From NCBI RefSeq assembly GCF_000143535.2, contig NC_037320.1, positions 930,001-994,000 on the forward strand: a stretch of 64,000 bases of DNA, written 5' to 3'. Origin of the DNA: Botrytis cinerea B05.10. Taxonomy: Eukaryota > Ascomycota > Leotiomycetes > Helotiales > Sclerotiniaceae. A program made the position numbers and the translations under genes. The notes beneath the pieces are model-generated. The model saw only the letters and a list, made by a program, of their open reading frames with translations, did not search any database and was not told the DNA's origin. This document shows positions 46,204 through 57,499 of this stretch, piece after piece; the stretch's first letter is position 1, and each line of letters begins with the position of its first letter.

Positions 46204-48043
46204 ATGACCGCCGCAGGTCCACATCCTACTGCAGAATTCGAATTTCCGGATGACCATTCAAATCACACTCGACCTCCATCTTCTTGCGCCTCAACTATAA
46301 CTGAAAAGTACATACCGCCGGCGGTCCCTTCGCCTCCGCGATTGTCAAATCATCACCTACCTCCCGAACAACCTTTCCGTCAAACAAAACACGCATTGAT
46401 AACAGAAATGTCGACTAAAGTTCCCGATCAATGGCTCTTCACAGAGGCAGAGCTTAAAGCCACTCCATCTATCCTCGAAGGTCTCTCGCCCGAGGAAGAG
46501 CGTATTCGCAGAGCAAAAGGCGTTTCTTTCATGTCATCAATCGGAAATATGCTACATATCCCTATGACCACTGTGAGCGTCGCAAGTCTTTACTTTCACC
46601 GTTTCTATATGCGCAGAAGCATGGTTTTAGACAAAAAGGGTTGCACCGGAATTCATCACTATGTAAGTATCTTCTTTATTATCTAATTCTTAGGGTTTCA
46701 GTGAATCATCATCCTTTTATATCACATTTCCGACGCAGACTTCACCTACTTGAATTGGAATGGCAAAGCCATATGCTAAGTTTTTGGTTGTTTGAGTTTT
46801 GCTTGCCCAGCTCTGTTTTACGTTTTCCGGCGCAATCAATACTGACTAATTTTATCAGGAAATTGCAGCGACAGCTTTATTCCTCGCGACAAAGACCGAA
46901 GAGACTATACGAGGAACCAAACAATTCATCTTCTCCTGTATCAAGATAGCTCAGAAGAATCCGAAGCTCGAAGTTGATGCTAGCTCGAAAGAATATTGGC
47001 GATGGCGTGATAGCATTCTAATGTATGAGGAGCTTATGTTGGAGCTATTATGTTTCGACCTCTCTGCGACATCTCCGTTAAAATACCTTGTGGGTTTCTT
47101 TGAAGAATTTACAAAGGTTGGTGTTGAGTCTGCGATAATCAAAGAACTCAGGAATTATACATGGGCATTGATCTGCGACACACACCATTCAACTTTAGGG
47201 CTCTTAACAAGCCCTCGGATTATTGCAATCACAACTCTTCTATTCGCCGCGACTGCTAAAAAATGCGAAATTCCCCAGATAGATGGTAAAGATTGGTGGG
47301 AGCATCTTGAGGGCACTGAGCCTCAAATCGTTGAAGCTGGACTAATATTGCATAAATTCCTAAGCAACAGTCCTTTTCAGATTACGGACCAAGATCAACC
47401 CGGAAACGCGGCTGCCAAATATCTTCATGCTTCAAGTGGGAAAGAAGATCGAAATGGTGCTGATAATGCTGTAAAGTCTGAGCATACTCCAAATAAAAAT
47501 GGCAACGGTCATGTCCATGGGAATGGAACAGATGTTTCGGAGCAAAATTCCCAGTCAGACCCTGAGCCTCGTGATAGCCAGCCCAAAGAAAAGCTTGAAA
47601 ATAGTCAGCCAGATAGCAAGTCACACACCTCAATGAATGATGAATCTCGACCTTCGCCTACCTCTGGGACAGATGATGCTCCATTAAAAGCAGCCGCCAA
47701 TGATCTTTCAAGCCATAAACAGACCACATCTGCAAATGATGTTTCGTCAAATATCGATCCTGGCACAATAGTCAGCCCAAAACGCAAGGCAGATGAACAA
47801 ATAGAAGAAGTGCCGTTAGCAAAGCGAGCAAGAAGAGAAAATACTAGCTCTGAAACTCTTGCAGCTTTGAACGATGAGAGCACACTACCGGACGAGAGTC
47901 AAGATACTGTACAAAATGACAAAGACGATGCACCCAAAGACAAGGAACTTGACTCCGAGCTTGAATCTAAAACCGCTGTTGTGGCAACTGAGACCGACGC
48001 CGGTACAGAAGATCAGCAAGAAGAAGGAGAGGTAGAGCAATAA
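46204..48043 (+). CDS. Cyclin K/T-like subunit of a CTD kinase (CDK9/Pch1 type)
   Basis: Exons 46204-46662 and 46859-48043 (intron 46663-46858, 196 nt) give 547 residues. Start 46204 is the first in-frame ATG; the open frame before it has none. The first cyclin box carries WLFTEAELKATPS, RRAKGVSFM and VASLYFHRFYM. After the splice it carries the cyclin-box core EIAATALFLATKTEE, with Lys165 and Glu168 for kinase contact. The second box follows (LRNYTWALICDTHHST...). Residues about 300-547 are disordered, acidic and Gln/Asp-rich, with a nuclear signal (PKRKADEQ...AKRARRE). Such cyclins activate the kinase that phosphorylates the RNA polymerase II tail during elongation. Which fungal CTD kinase it serves (Cdk9 or the CTDK-I type) is not settled here. 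Confidence 0.92.
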
Positions 48044-48430
48044 CAATTATAATCACGTTACTCGGCTCGACCATGGTGTTTTTGGGTCATTTCATGTACT
48101 ATTGGATTAGGGAAAGATATGGAGTTCATGGGATATACAATTTTTATCGAGAGAAAAGCCTCTCGTGGAGTTTGGTTCAGACATGTGACGGGCAAATATG
48201 AGGTGTACAAATATTGGGCGGGTGGAGGAACATTACGCGAACAATATGAAAACACGAATAGCAAAGCCTGTCAGGAAATATTTCTTACTAGTGCGTTAAT
48301 CATATGGCTCTGTACATTGAGTTATCATATAGACATACTACATTATTGAAATTATTGAAAGGCTCTGTCCATATTCGTAGTACCCCTCAATATTCCAGTT
48401 CAAATTCGACAATCAAATCCCCCTTCGAAT
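48044..48430. other. Cyclin 3' flank
   Basis: 387 bp with no convincing coding frame. Confidence 0.5.
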
Positions 48431-48856
48431 TCAAATCGTGTCGCGATCCCCCTTGTCCAAGTGACACCTTGATAATCGGCTCCTAATTAAGCGAACTCCT
48501 CCTCTCCGTAGACACTTGATAGGAGGCACAGAACTTGTCCAATCGGGCCCGACATCATGAGTATACGGGGGATAGGGATCACCTTCGTTCTTCCGTCGAA
48601 TGTGTTCCCCATTTCGACGCATTCCTAGAGCCAACCTCCAGTTAAAAGCGCGTACTAACTCCTCCACTATACATGCAACAATTGCATAGCGGATCGGGTC
48701 AGAATTTTTCGGATTTGGTATTGAACTTAAAGACCATTTCTCCGTCGACTGATACCAAAAATATTCCGTCTCGCTACCCAACGGAACATAATCAACCATC
48801 ATCAGGATCTCATACATGCGGTAAACGCTGCGGAGTGGAGTATCACGAGCCTCCTA
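48431..48856 (-). pseudogene. Unrecognised protein fragment with a premature TAG upstream
   Basis: From 48817 to the stop at 48431 the minus strand encodes 128 residues with a natural, non-repetitive composition (SVYRMYEILMMVDYVPLG, ACIVEELVRAFNWRLALG). The same frame stays open for 12 codons before that ATG (EARDTPLRSVYR) up to an in-frame TAG at 48854-48856. Beyond the TAG it runs on to about 49000 without any ATG. Either the start is 48817, or this is a decayed gene. No family recognised. Confidence 0.4.
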
Positions 48857-48923
48857 GACGCGGACGTTGCGGAGAGTTGTATGATGCTTGTTACGGGTTT
48901 CGTATAATTTCTCGTTGTGGGCG

Positions 48924-49136
48924 ATGGCTGAAGGGGCAACAGGTTCAGGCAGTGGAAAACTCCACGATGGAAACGGTACGAAAAGGCGAAAAAGGGTCAA
49001 TTATGGATGCGGATCGATATGTCGAAGACGGATGATGCTTCCACGAAGCTCAAAGCGGGTACTGAACAATTTACTGAACCATTTTTTGATACGATACTTT
49101 TTCTGCATCCACCAAGTAATTTTGAAACGAGGTTGA
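48924..49136 (+). pseudogene. Possible decayed Zn2Cys6 transcription-factor N-terminus
   Basis: From ATG 48924 a Gly/Ser/Thr head is followed by KRRKRVNYGCGSICRRRMM. That is like the start of a fungal Zn2Cys6 binuclear cluster (RKRVNYACxxCRRRK), but the Cys spacing is C-x3-C and the next four Cys are missing. The frame then becomes hydrophobic and stops at 49136. Resemblance only; it overlaps the upstream extension of the antisense frame. Confidence 0.25.
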
Positions 49137-49587
49137 CGACGACGCAGTGCACCCATGGTAGAGTACAGCTGATGGTTGCGCAGTTTACTGGATACTTCGC
49201 GCAGTTGTGGAAGTTGCGGGAGTTGAGAATAAATACTAGCAATTCCTATCTAGCGTGAGGATATGGAGCTATGTAGTGGCTGATAGCTCCCATGCCATGA
49301 TATTGAGACACCATACCAAAACCTTACCTATATTCGACATCCCACCCAGTGATGATGGGATAGGTATCAGGAAAGGAGTAGGAATAGAAATTACCCAAAG
49401 CTATCCAGTAGCTCTTTCTGGTTCTGTTAGTTATGCTCTTCCTCAAATCAGAACATCTAATTGAAAAAGAAGTTCTGAACCTAAATGTGAATTAACATTC
49501 TGATATGAACACATTAATCTTCAAGTTTCTTTCGATTTATTGAGGAATGGATATCTCAGTTCAAGAAACTGTCTCACTTTTTCGCGT
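49137..49587. other. Spacer
   Basis: 450 bp. A plus frame at 49007-49258 spans its left part without recognisable features. Confidence 0.4.
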
Positions 49588-50108
49588 TTAGTCTGCGGGT
49601 CGGGACTCCGCATCAAGTTTGTCCATGATCATCGCCCACAGTTTGATCCTATGCACGTTGTGGTAACAAGCTAAGATAAGATATTTTTGCTTTCGCTCAT
49701 AGTCAACATCTCTTTCTACCAGTTCATGAGACTCCCATAAAAGGCATTGATAGCAAGCTTCACTAGCCCATTGCAAGATCTCTACCATTGCCAAATGTTG
49801 AAACCAGTGAAATATCCCGTATATTACTCCACATGATATGGATTTGTAACTCGCTGGATTATTCCCCCCTTGAATCTGAATAAAACAAGGCTCGGCTTGT
49901 TCTTCATACTATATTTCAAACCACTAGCCCAATCATCAATATCATACCCTTCTACGTTGCAGATGCCTAACTTATTCACAATACCAAGTTGCATAGGACA
50001 ACGAGTCGCATCACGGGATGTATGATATATTGCTTGGTCAGATGCCTCGTTATCAGTTGTAATATTCGGAGGTTGGGAAGAGTTTCTGGTGTTTCTGCGC
50101 CATTTTAC
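49588..50108 (-). pseudogene. Unrecognised gene broken by a frameshift in a run of six G
   Basis: On the minus strand a coding-like frame runs from an acceptor-like TGTTAG (exon edge 50108) through QAIYHTSRDATRCPMQLG, GYDIDDWASGLKYSMKN and SLVLFRFKG. At the G6 run (plus 49864-49869) the frame changes by one base and continues as NNPASYKSISCGVIYG, FHWFQHLAMVEILQWA and MDKLDAESRPAD, ending at 49588. Seven G would give one uninterrupted frame of about 170-175 residues. Either a homopolymer error or a true inactivating deletion. No family is recognised. The first in-frame ATG is at 49994; an upstream exon may exist. Confidence 0.5.
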
Positions 50109-50509
50109 CTAACATGTATATGTCGCCGAGTCTCAATCGCTCAGTTGGTCGTGCTACTTGCTTTCACAAAGCCAAAGTTTTAAAATTTCCCGAATATAGA
50201 TTCTTGATTATATTTTCTTTGTAGTGCTAGTAGCTATCTGTTACACAATCCTGAGGGTACTTTGAAGATATTAGCATCGCCATCCATATCTAAGATGTTG
50301 TTGAAGATAGGGGTTACAATAGTTCAGGCTGCAAATCAGCAATTAGAAGCTTTCAATCCCGAGAAAAAGAAAAACTTCAGATCATCCTGGGGACTTAATC
50401 TTGATCGCCTGTGAGTGCTGTATTCTGAATCTTAAGCCCTGAGGTGTAATCTTTCAATCTGAACTTTTGGGGACCACGGCTTGGAAATGAATATCCCTAC
50501 TGATGATTC
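50109..50509. other. Spacer
   Basis: About 400 bp. A short minus frame (RLRLGDIYMLGKMAQKHQ) around 50080-50150 might be a shifted upstream part of the preceding broken gene. Confidence 0.35.
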
Positions 50510-51781
50510 CTAGCCATTGAAGCGCCACCTTTGATTTGCCGGATAAAGCTTTTTGTAACTTTGCAAATGTTGGCCTGCTGGGTAGTCTTTGGATTTATCT
50601 CGAGCTTTGTAGCTCTTAGGGTGGCCTGCCGCCCAGAGTGCCTCTCCAAAATACATCCACTCTCGCTCAAGACCTTCCCAATCTTCAGTAAAACAAGAAG
50701 GAGCTGTTCTTCGTATCAATGCATAATCGATTTCAGGTTGCTTCCATGTATTATAATCAGGATCCCCGTGAACTTTCTTGCCGGAAATGGACCTCAATTT
50801 ATTCATTTCGTTTTGAATACAATCCTTTAAAAAGTAGTAATCGTTCTCGTAATCGTCAGGGCCCCACCAGTAGGCATTTTCGATCTTCTCAAATTTTATT
50901 AATGCCGTTCCACAGCTTCCGCCATGGTGGTGATTGTATTGATCAAAATGATCAGGTCTGTATGATCCCGGACTTTCGCCAATTTCCACATGACTGTCGT
51001 CATAACATCTCCACTTATCAACGCTCTCGGGCAAAGCTTTTTGGATATCAATTCCTTTGTAGTAATTTTCCAATATCCACTCTTCGTGTTTCTCCTCCTC
51101 AGATTCCACGAGATCATCAAAGTTTGCTTTCATACCATCTTCGACTATATCAAAGTTTCTCCACATATCGTGAAAATGGCCAGGATGTTGCACCTCGAAT
51201 TCAGTACCATCTCGCCAAGCACCCGAAGCGTGAGCAAACACCAGTTTTTGGAGTCTCGGTAATCGTGAAATCATCGCAGCTGGGGTACATTCCGTTCTTC
51301 GTCTGCAGGGAAATAGTTGAGATTTTTCCCAGCATTCGATATCAATTGCAAGATATTTCAACTTCTCGCGACAATTCTGCACTTCCAATGCGTGAAGAAA
51401 CCCAGTGTTGTGCAAGTGACCGACTCTACTGCCGATAAATATGATGTCCTTGTCCCAGTCCACCCATTGTCCGAAACATTTTGATCTCCTTTTCAAGGCA
51501 ACATTTCTGGATTCGTGATTCACTCGCGCAAGGGGAGGCTCAAAACATCTCTTTTTGCAACCGCATGGTACCGCATGCCATTCAAAAGAAGTGGGGCGAC
51601 CAGTAATGGTGTAATGGTTTGGTATGTTGTAAACTTCGATGAGACGACCGGACCGTGAGTCCTCAGCAAAGTTCCAAACCGTGGTCCTCAATTCGATTGG
51701 AAGAAAGCGAAAGGAATGAAAAGTCGAAGGTGGTTGAGAAGCTGCGCTAGCCTCTTTTGCCATTCTCCTTGTTAAAACCAT
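50510..51781 (-). CDS. 2EXR-domain protein
   Basis: One exon of 423 residues from ATG 51781. The 2EXR hallmarks are present in order: FHSFRFLPIELRTTVWNFA, then PPLARVNHESRNVALKR, then the WDKDIIFIGS strand. A Cys-rich PCGCKKRCFEPP precedes the second block. The C-terminal half is charged with many Tyr and Trp. 2EXR proteins are a large, fast-evolving fungal group with F-box-like helices; molecular role unknown. Leader and spacer are A+T-rich. Confidence 0.85.
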   Translation of the reverse strand: MVLTRRMAKEASAASQPPSTFHSFRFLPIELRTTVWNFAEDSRSGRLIEVYNIPNHYTITGRPTSFEWHAVPCGCKKRCFEPPLARVNHESRNVALKRRSKCFGQWVDWDKDIIFIGSRVGHLHNTGFLHALEVQNCREKLKYLAIDIECWEKSQLFPCRRRTECTPAAMISRLPRLQKLVFAHASGAWRDGTEFEVQHPGHFHDMWRNFDIVEDGMKANFDDLVESEEEKHEEWILENYYKGIDIQKALPESVDKWRCYDDSHVEIGESPGSYRPDHFDQYNHHHGGSCGTALIKFEKIENAYWWGPDDYENDYYFLKDCIQNEMNKLRSISGKKVHGDPDYNTWKQPEIDYALIRRTAPSCFTEDWEGLEREWMYFGEALWAAGHPKSYKARDKSKDYPAGQHLQSYKKLYPANQRWRFNG

Positions 51782-53388
51782 GATTTGTTATTATTCAGAG
51801 CATTGACTAGGGATTTGAGTCTTTGGGCAGTTCGAGGTGTTTGAACAATCAAATCATTCAGTATATTGAAAACTGTTGTAATTTAATGGAGGTTGAGGTA
51901 GGTAGGCAGTTATATAGATGGGGACAATGAATAATGATTAGTCAGCATTTTCATAGTTTAGAGAGGAATGACCAATCAGAAGCGTGCCCGCCAGACTCTG
52001 TGACCTTCTAGTCACGCACTAGTCTCCTAGTCAGCTAGAGAAATTACGTTGACAATGATGGAAGATTCTTTATTAATAACAAGTCTAATAGTCGGGCAGC
52101 CGGCTATTGTTGCGTATCATTCTAAAAGCTATGCTCAATATAGTTGACTATCGATGGTTCTGATTACCTAGTACACCTAATGCCAATGCCTAGACTCTAC
52201 TTGTTATTCGAGATCCAATCAAGCAAGCAAGCGTTTTTCTAGATCAAAGTTCAATCAGAATAATCACATTTTTCCGTTGTCTAATTAACCAGTGCTGTTC
52301 TAAATCACATGAAGATCTTGATTGTCAATAATTTCATTTTCTGTCATGCCAAGAGGTGTCGATTATTCATCAGATTTCAAGTATTTTCTGCACCACCTTT
52401 TTCGTCCGGGTGAGTAAGATACCCATCCTTCCCACTACTAGCCTCGAGGATCGCAAGGCCCTACATACGCTCATTGATGTTCTAAATACATAAATATATT
52501 GACGTGTGTAGTTTCTATGATACATATTCCAAGCATCTATTCAATATCCAATTCGCTAAATCGAAGATTCATCAAGAGCACATTGACCCTTTTACCACGT
52601 AAAGATGCTCGTTTGCTATCGCTTAAAAACTTCGGCATACATAGAAAAGACTCAAGTCAAAAACATTCCACACAAGTTCAATGATTTTCTAGGCTTGTAT
52701 GCCACTGAGTGATTATGTATTCATCTCATTATTATTATTCCACATTCTGTTCTTTCATAGCTACCTAAGGTTGGTGAAGAAAAATTCCGCCCCACTTGAT
52801 GTCGATATAAACTTCGAGATCGTCAAGGAAATTATCTAGGTAGCTTCGTTAGTGTTGAACACAACTCTTCATAAGTCATTTGACATGAATTCCTACGGAA
52901 CCATAAGAACCGTAAAATACAGCAATGAGCTACAGTCACAATGGCCATATTTAAACTGTAAAAGTCTCAATATTTCATTAATCAATGTAGTATATCACCT
53001 TGTATGTATTGTATAAGACCTCAGTTATATGATTTATTGTATTATCTTGTTAACTAAACAGATTCACTTTCTTCTGATCGAATCTTTTATCTATTCTTTG
53101 ATTCTATTATCAGTTTTTCGTGGTTATTGTCACTAATATTGTATGTGAAAATCACGTGATAAGAATATTTAGTATCTATAGTTCCTTCTTCTGTAGACTA
53201 AAGAATGCATCGATTTTACCCCTTTCTACTTTGACTCTACGTTGCGTGTTGCATCCTAAATGCATCCTCGCACCTCGTTGTCTCTATGTAGTGATTCACC
53301 CCCATTCACTAGGCATAGCCGTTAGGTTGACTATGGTATATGCGAAGGCTTTTCTTGTGTGATCTCTACCACCTTCTACTCTTTTACA

Positions 53389-53409
53389 ATATTATTATTA
53401 TTATTATTG
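53389..53409. repeat. ATT microsatellite
   Basis: Seven ATT units in A+T-rich non-coding DNA. Confidence 0.85.
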
Positions 53410-53540
53410 TTAGAATTAGAGATAAACTATGTAAATCAATTAGAATATTGGATAACATAAAGAGTGAAAGAAGAAGAAGAGTGAATAAAAAAATTAAAAA
53501 GGATTTGAAAAGTTTATCCTCAATTGAGTTACGTACTTTG

Positions 53541-53576
53541 ATGAAATTAATGAAATTAATGAAATTAATGAAATTG
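53541..53576. repeat. 9-bp tandem repeat (ATGAAATTA), four units
   Basis: Three perfect and one near-perfect unit, followed by related GATAAGTT units. Confidence 0.9.
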
Positions 53577-54084
53577 ATAAGTTGATAAATTGAATTCACT
53601 TTTAATAAATTTATTTGTGAATAACTTTGAGTGAAGGAGTGAAGAAGTGGAAGTGGAAATGAGAGGTCTAATTATAAGTTAAGTGGTTAGAATCTTAACA
53701 TCAACAATTTACAATAGGTCTTTCTAGTTTTGTAAATCTCTATATGTCAAATTTCCGGGTACAGTTCGATACGGTTTCCCAACTAATGCCGTATTTTACG
53801 GTGAATGTGCTTTTTTAGAGAATGTAGTGTCATCGTCTAGGTGTTCAAAGCCTAACAAGCTTCTCTGTATTACGATTCTGACTTTATACATAACATTTTC
53901 CATAACATGAATCCTGACACCGAGGTCCACCCCAAAATTGAGTATGCATATGATGGTAAGGATTAGTTTTCTAATAACGTTTGTGATTCAACTACCAACA
54001 ACAACCATATGAACCAACATTGGACACTCCCACCAGAAAGCCGAACAGTCAAGTACAACATCACGAGAAGACTCGAATGAGAAA

Positions 54085-55376
54085 ATGGAGTCCTCTACGA
54101 AGTCAGCCGCAAAGGGAATTCCACATGCAATATCAGAAGTACCAAGATCGCTCGCAAAATCTGAAGCCGAACCGAGATCCGGCGACGCATCACTACCCGC
54201 TTCCTCCAGTATTGCCAGTCTTGTAAAAGCCTCGCATACGGAAAGACATCTAGAAATAGAGGATAAAGCTAAAAGTCCTTTACACACAACATCTATCACA
54301 GTTCGAGAACCTCAAGGTCCACTCCGTGGTGCTAGAAATATGGTTGGAGATCTCACCAATTCGAATCATCTCGACAGGTTGCCCACGGAGATTCAATTGA
54401 TGATAATTCAAGAATGTATCCCGGAATGCGATGCTTCTCGTGGATTCTCAGTCAGCCTGGATTGCAATAATAAAATATTGCTTGAAGAGGGACAGGAAAC
54501 ACAACATACGTCAATTTATTTTGTCTCGAGGACATTTCGCAAGCTTTATTTAAAGCATTTGCCAATCATGCTACCATCTTCTGACAAGAACAGTCCAATA
54601 TGTATTCATCAAGATACGACTGTCGCTCTCAAGATGGAACAACTAGATCTTCGTGACACTATGGTATGGGGCCAAGTGCAAATTCCATCATGTTTCAGTG
54701 AGATTCGACATCTTGCTGTTCCCGTCAAAGTGAGAACGCATAACATTGGTTTCATGTGCAAAATGATTTTTGCCTGTCCCAATTTGCGCTCTCTCATTTC
54801 TACCTGTACATATGCAATTCAGAGAGTGTGCCTTCCCAACTTGGGTAGTGGTACCGATCTTTTAAATAAATTTTACCTTTTACTACACAAGGACCTCAGA
54901 ATTCTTGCCAATTTTTCTAATCTCCAACTATTATGACCGATTATCGAAGCAAGGAGCTAGTATACTATATGGCCCTCGAGAGCAGTGAAGGAGAGAATTT
55001 GAACATCATTCAGAATACTATTGGCAATAGTGAGCGTCTCGAGATTAATACAATAAATGTCACCAAAATCTTCTTCTTCGAGATAGAGTCTTTTATCAAC
55101 AAATACTGTTGCGAAGAACCTCATTTGGCCGAACTGCCGAAGCAACTCATTTGTGGAATAGACCCAGATGTAGTTCGAGGAATTCTTCGCAGATTATTGA
55201 CTCGGAAGATGAATGAACTCTTCAATCCCAGCAGGGCTATTGCAGATACCGAAGAAACCCAACAGCTTCTAGAGGTTGTTAAAAATGTATTTGAGCAGCA
55301 CAAGAGATCTAATCCAGATGATGGTAACTCAATTAAGACATCAACATCAAACACATCACCGGTTGTCGAATATTGA
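54085..55376 (+). CDS. 2EXR/F-box-like protein in two overlapping frames
   Basis: The first frame (54085-54936) has a disordered Ser-rich head and an F-box/2EXR-type helix pair (HLDRLPTEIQLMIIQECIPE), then SIYFVSRTFRKLYLKHLP and IFACPNLRSLISTCTYA. It ends at TGA in ATGA; the second frame (54933-55376, 147 residues) starts on the ATG of the same four bases, continues with helical Leu-rich sequence and ends in VVEY. The lengths and the direct junction suggest one gene with a one-base shift. Two separate genes, or reinitiation at ATGA, remain possible. No GT-AG intron was found at the junction. Function unknown. Confidence 0.6.
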
Positions 55377-56404
55377 AGAATTCTTAGCGTACAGCCTTTC
55401 GACATACGAATCTTTCGACACCCAGGTGTTCCTGGGCCAGACTTTCGGTCATCAGCTGTGGCTGCCTCTGGGATTCTCAATCTCTCGATAATCACTAAGA
55501 TATACATGTATCTGTTAAGATCTAAAAGTGATAAGATAGGTGCAAATTTTTGGGAAGTTTACTACTAGGATGTATGTATTCAAAGGGTGTGTTATTCTAA
55601 GTTATTAGCCTCATAGTTTTCAACAAATGATAAGAGCACTTTTCATCATTTAGCTGTGATTTCGGTGATATTATAGTAATGTGTATTCGTGCTCCTATGA
55701 CCCTAATCTTCCATCACAACTCGACTGATTATGTAACAGATATTATCAAGAGAGACATCCGAAGAGACTTACAGACCATTTGAACAGTTTCAATATTTGT
55801 TCGTTCACTGCTCTGATACGTGTATATTCGCAGCTGAAGGACATTCATAATCGAAAATGGATCTCATGGTGGGTAAAGATCGCATAGTCGTCCGCATCAC
55901 TTTGCTATATCGCTGTCTACATTCGTCATACAACGTATCAATTCATCCAAAAAGAGCAAAGATCACTAGAAAAACACGCCAACGCAGATAAAATCTGATG
56001 GAAGCGTGACGATGCTTATTGGTCGTTTTCACAAAGGGGGTAAATGAACTAAACTTCTCGATGTTGATATCGGAAACCTAACCCAGAGCTAACACTACCT
56101 ATTAGTCAGTTACGCACTATTGAAATATCCCACACAAATTAATTTTCAATTCTTCATCCATCTTTTCTCGGCTTTGAATATATCATAGTTCTATACATGC
56201 ATTCTTAATACTTTAATATCTTCTCTTCTCATCACACTTATTGGTACTGATCTCTAACAATTTCCCATTCTTCTTTTCTACATTTGCCTTTCACATCTCT
56301 CATTCACATTCGTCTGCCATACTTCTTATAGAATAGCAATCCTTTCGAATCTCGAACATTCTCACCTAACAATTATCTCAAACACCTTCTTCACACACGC
56401 AAAC
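55377..56404. other. Spacer and leader of the next gene
   Basis: A+T-rich 1-kb stretch; pyrimidine-rich CT tracts at 56220-56330 before the next start. No coding frame supported. Confidence 0.5.
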
Positions 56405-57499
56405 ATGAGCTCCCTCAAGGCCACATACAAGGTTCGCAACTCGAAAGTTGACTTCTCGCCAGAGAAAAGCGAGTCTAAATTCAGTATCAAATCAAAGAAA
56501 ATCATGTCGAAGATCAGCCCCTCAAAATTGTTATCAAAAATCAAGTCATCTGTAAAGAGGAAAAGGAGACTTTTTGGACCAAGGATCTGGATGCACAACT
56601 GGAAAGATAATATTCCTGTCATATCGGCTTCCAAGGAGTTTTATGGACTTCCACTCGATGTTGCCATACTGTTGTGGACTTATGTCATTGAAAACGACGA
56701 GAAGCAAGATTATCATATTCAACCGAGTCTTGTGGATAATGTATATCATTATGACTCAAGTAAAGACAAATCAGATGAAGGAGTTAAGGTTAAGATTTCC
56801 GGAGCTCATACTCTGCTGCGAGTCAATAGCCTCTCTCGTTTGCTTGCACTAAAGAAGTTTTCCGGAACCCTTCCTATTTTCAATGTGCAATTTGATCATT
56901 ACGGAATCCTTCGTTTTGATCCAAAAAGAGACTTTATTCACATTCACGATTTCCACTACCTCGCTTCCCAAATGACCCTAACCTTATCAAAGCGTTACAT
57001 GCTCAATGTTGAGTGGGAACATTTTGGTGAGAGCACTGCCAGGGAAATGTTGAGATCTTATCCAAATTTAAATTATGTCAGAGATCTCGAGTGGATGGAA
57101 CGGCGAACGGAATGTATTTCCTCCCCTGAACAACGCAAAAGGATTTTAGAAGCCCTAAAAATTGCTGGAATCGGGGACCAAATATATAGAAATCACCAAT
57201 TGCCTGGCTGGACGTGGAATCGTTCGAAATCGATACAGAATCTTGTCATTGACTACACCTCTCTATGCACATCTATGATGGTCATCCACCTCTTTATGAA
57301 GGATTTACAGAGAATGAGCGACATTCCGATGCCTCAATTTACAGCTGAATTTGGACCTGTATCAACCTTCTTCAATTTTTTGCGCAGGTTTGATAATGTC
57401 CAAAATCTTCGTATTGGAGACGATGAATGGCACAAACTTTCTGACGAAAAGCTTTTCAATGAGATGCTGAAGGGCGAAAGAACTCTGCTTGGCTTATAA
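56405..57499 (+). CDS. Divergent 2EXR-type protein
   Basis: One exon of 364 residues. A Lys/Ser-rich basic head (KIKSSVKRKRRLFGPR) precedes the domain. EFYGLPLDVAILLWTYVIEND takes the place of the LPxEIRxxIW block. LLRVNSLSRLLALKKFSG matches the RVN-SR-AL block, and LRFDPKRDFIHI matches the third strand. The order and spacing follow the 2EXR pattern, but the first motif is unusual. The C-terminal 180 residues have no recognised domain. Function unknown. Confidence 0.75.
   Translation: MSSLKATYKVRNSKVDFSPEKSESKFSIKSKKIMSKISPSKLLSKIKSSVKRKRRLFGPRIWMHNWKDNIPVISASKEFYGLPLDVAILLWTYVIENDEKQDYHIQPSLVDNVYHYDSSKDKSDEGVKVKISGAHTLLRVNSLSRLLALKKFSGTLPIFNVQFDHYGILRFDPKRDFIHIHDFHYLASQMTLTLSKRYMLNVEWEHFGESTAREMLRSYPNLNYVRDLEWMERRTECISSPEQRKRILEALKIAGIGDQIYRNHQLPGWTWNRSKSIQNLVIDYTSLCTSMMVIHLFMKDLQRMSDIPMPQFTAEFGPVSTFFNFLRRFDNVQNLRIGDDEWHKLSDEKLFNEMLKGERTLLGL

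Larger units (their letters stand above)
51782..54084. other. A+T-rich spacer of 2.3 kb with small tandem repeats
   Basis: No convincing gene. Holds an ATT microsatellite (53389-53409) and a 9-bp repeat (53541-53576). An ATG at 53907 could start a 49-nt first exon of the next gene (donor GTAAGG at 53956, acceptor AAAG at 54040, phase fits), but the acceptor is weak. Confidence 0.45.

Noticed and set aside
48673..49035. 120-residue plus frame
   Set aside because: Lies opposite the better minus-strand frame and has no recognisable features of its own.
50110..50165. tRNA-like D-arm (GCTCAGTTGGTCGTGC) on the plus strand
   Set aside because: No pairing acceptor stem, no T-arm and no terminator downstream; the minus strand here may be part of the broken gene.
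53384..53599. Leu/Ile/Phe-rich minus frame
   Set aside because: Created by the ATT and ATGAAATTA repeats, not a membrane protein.
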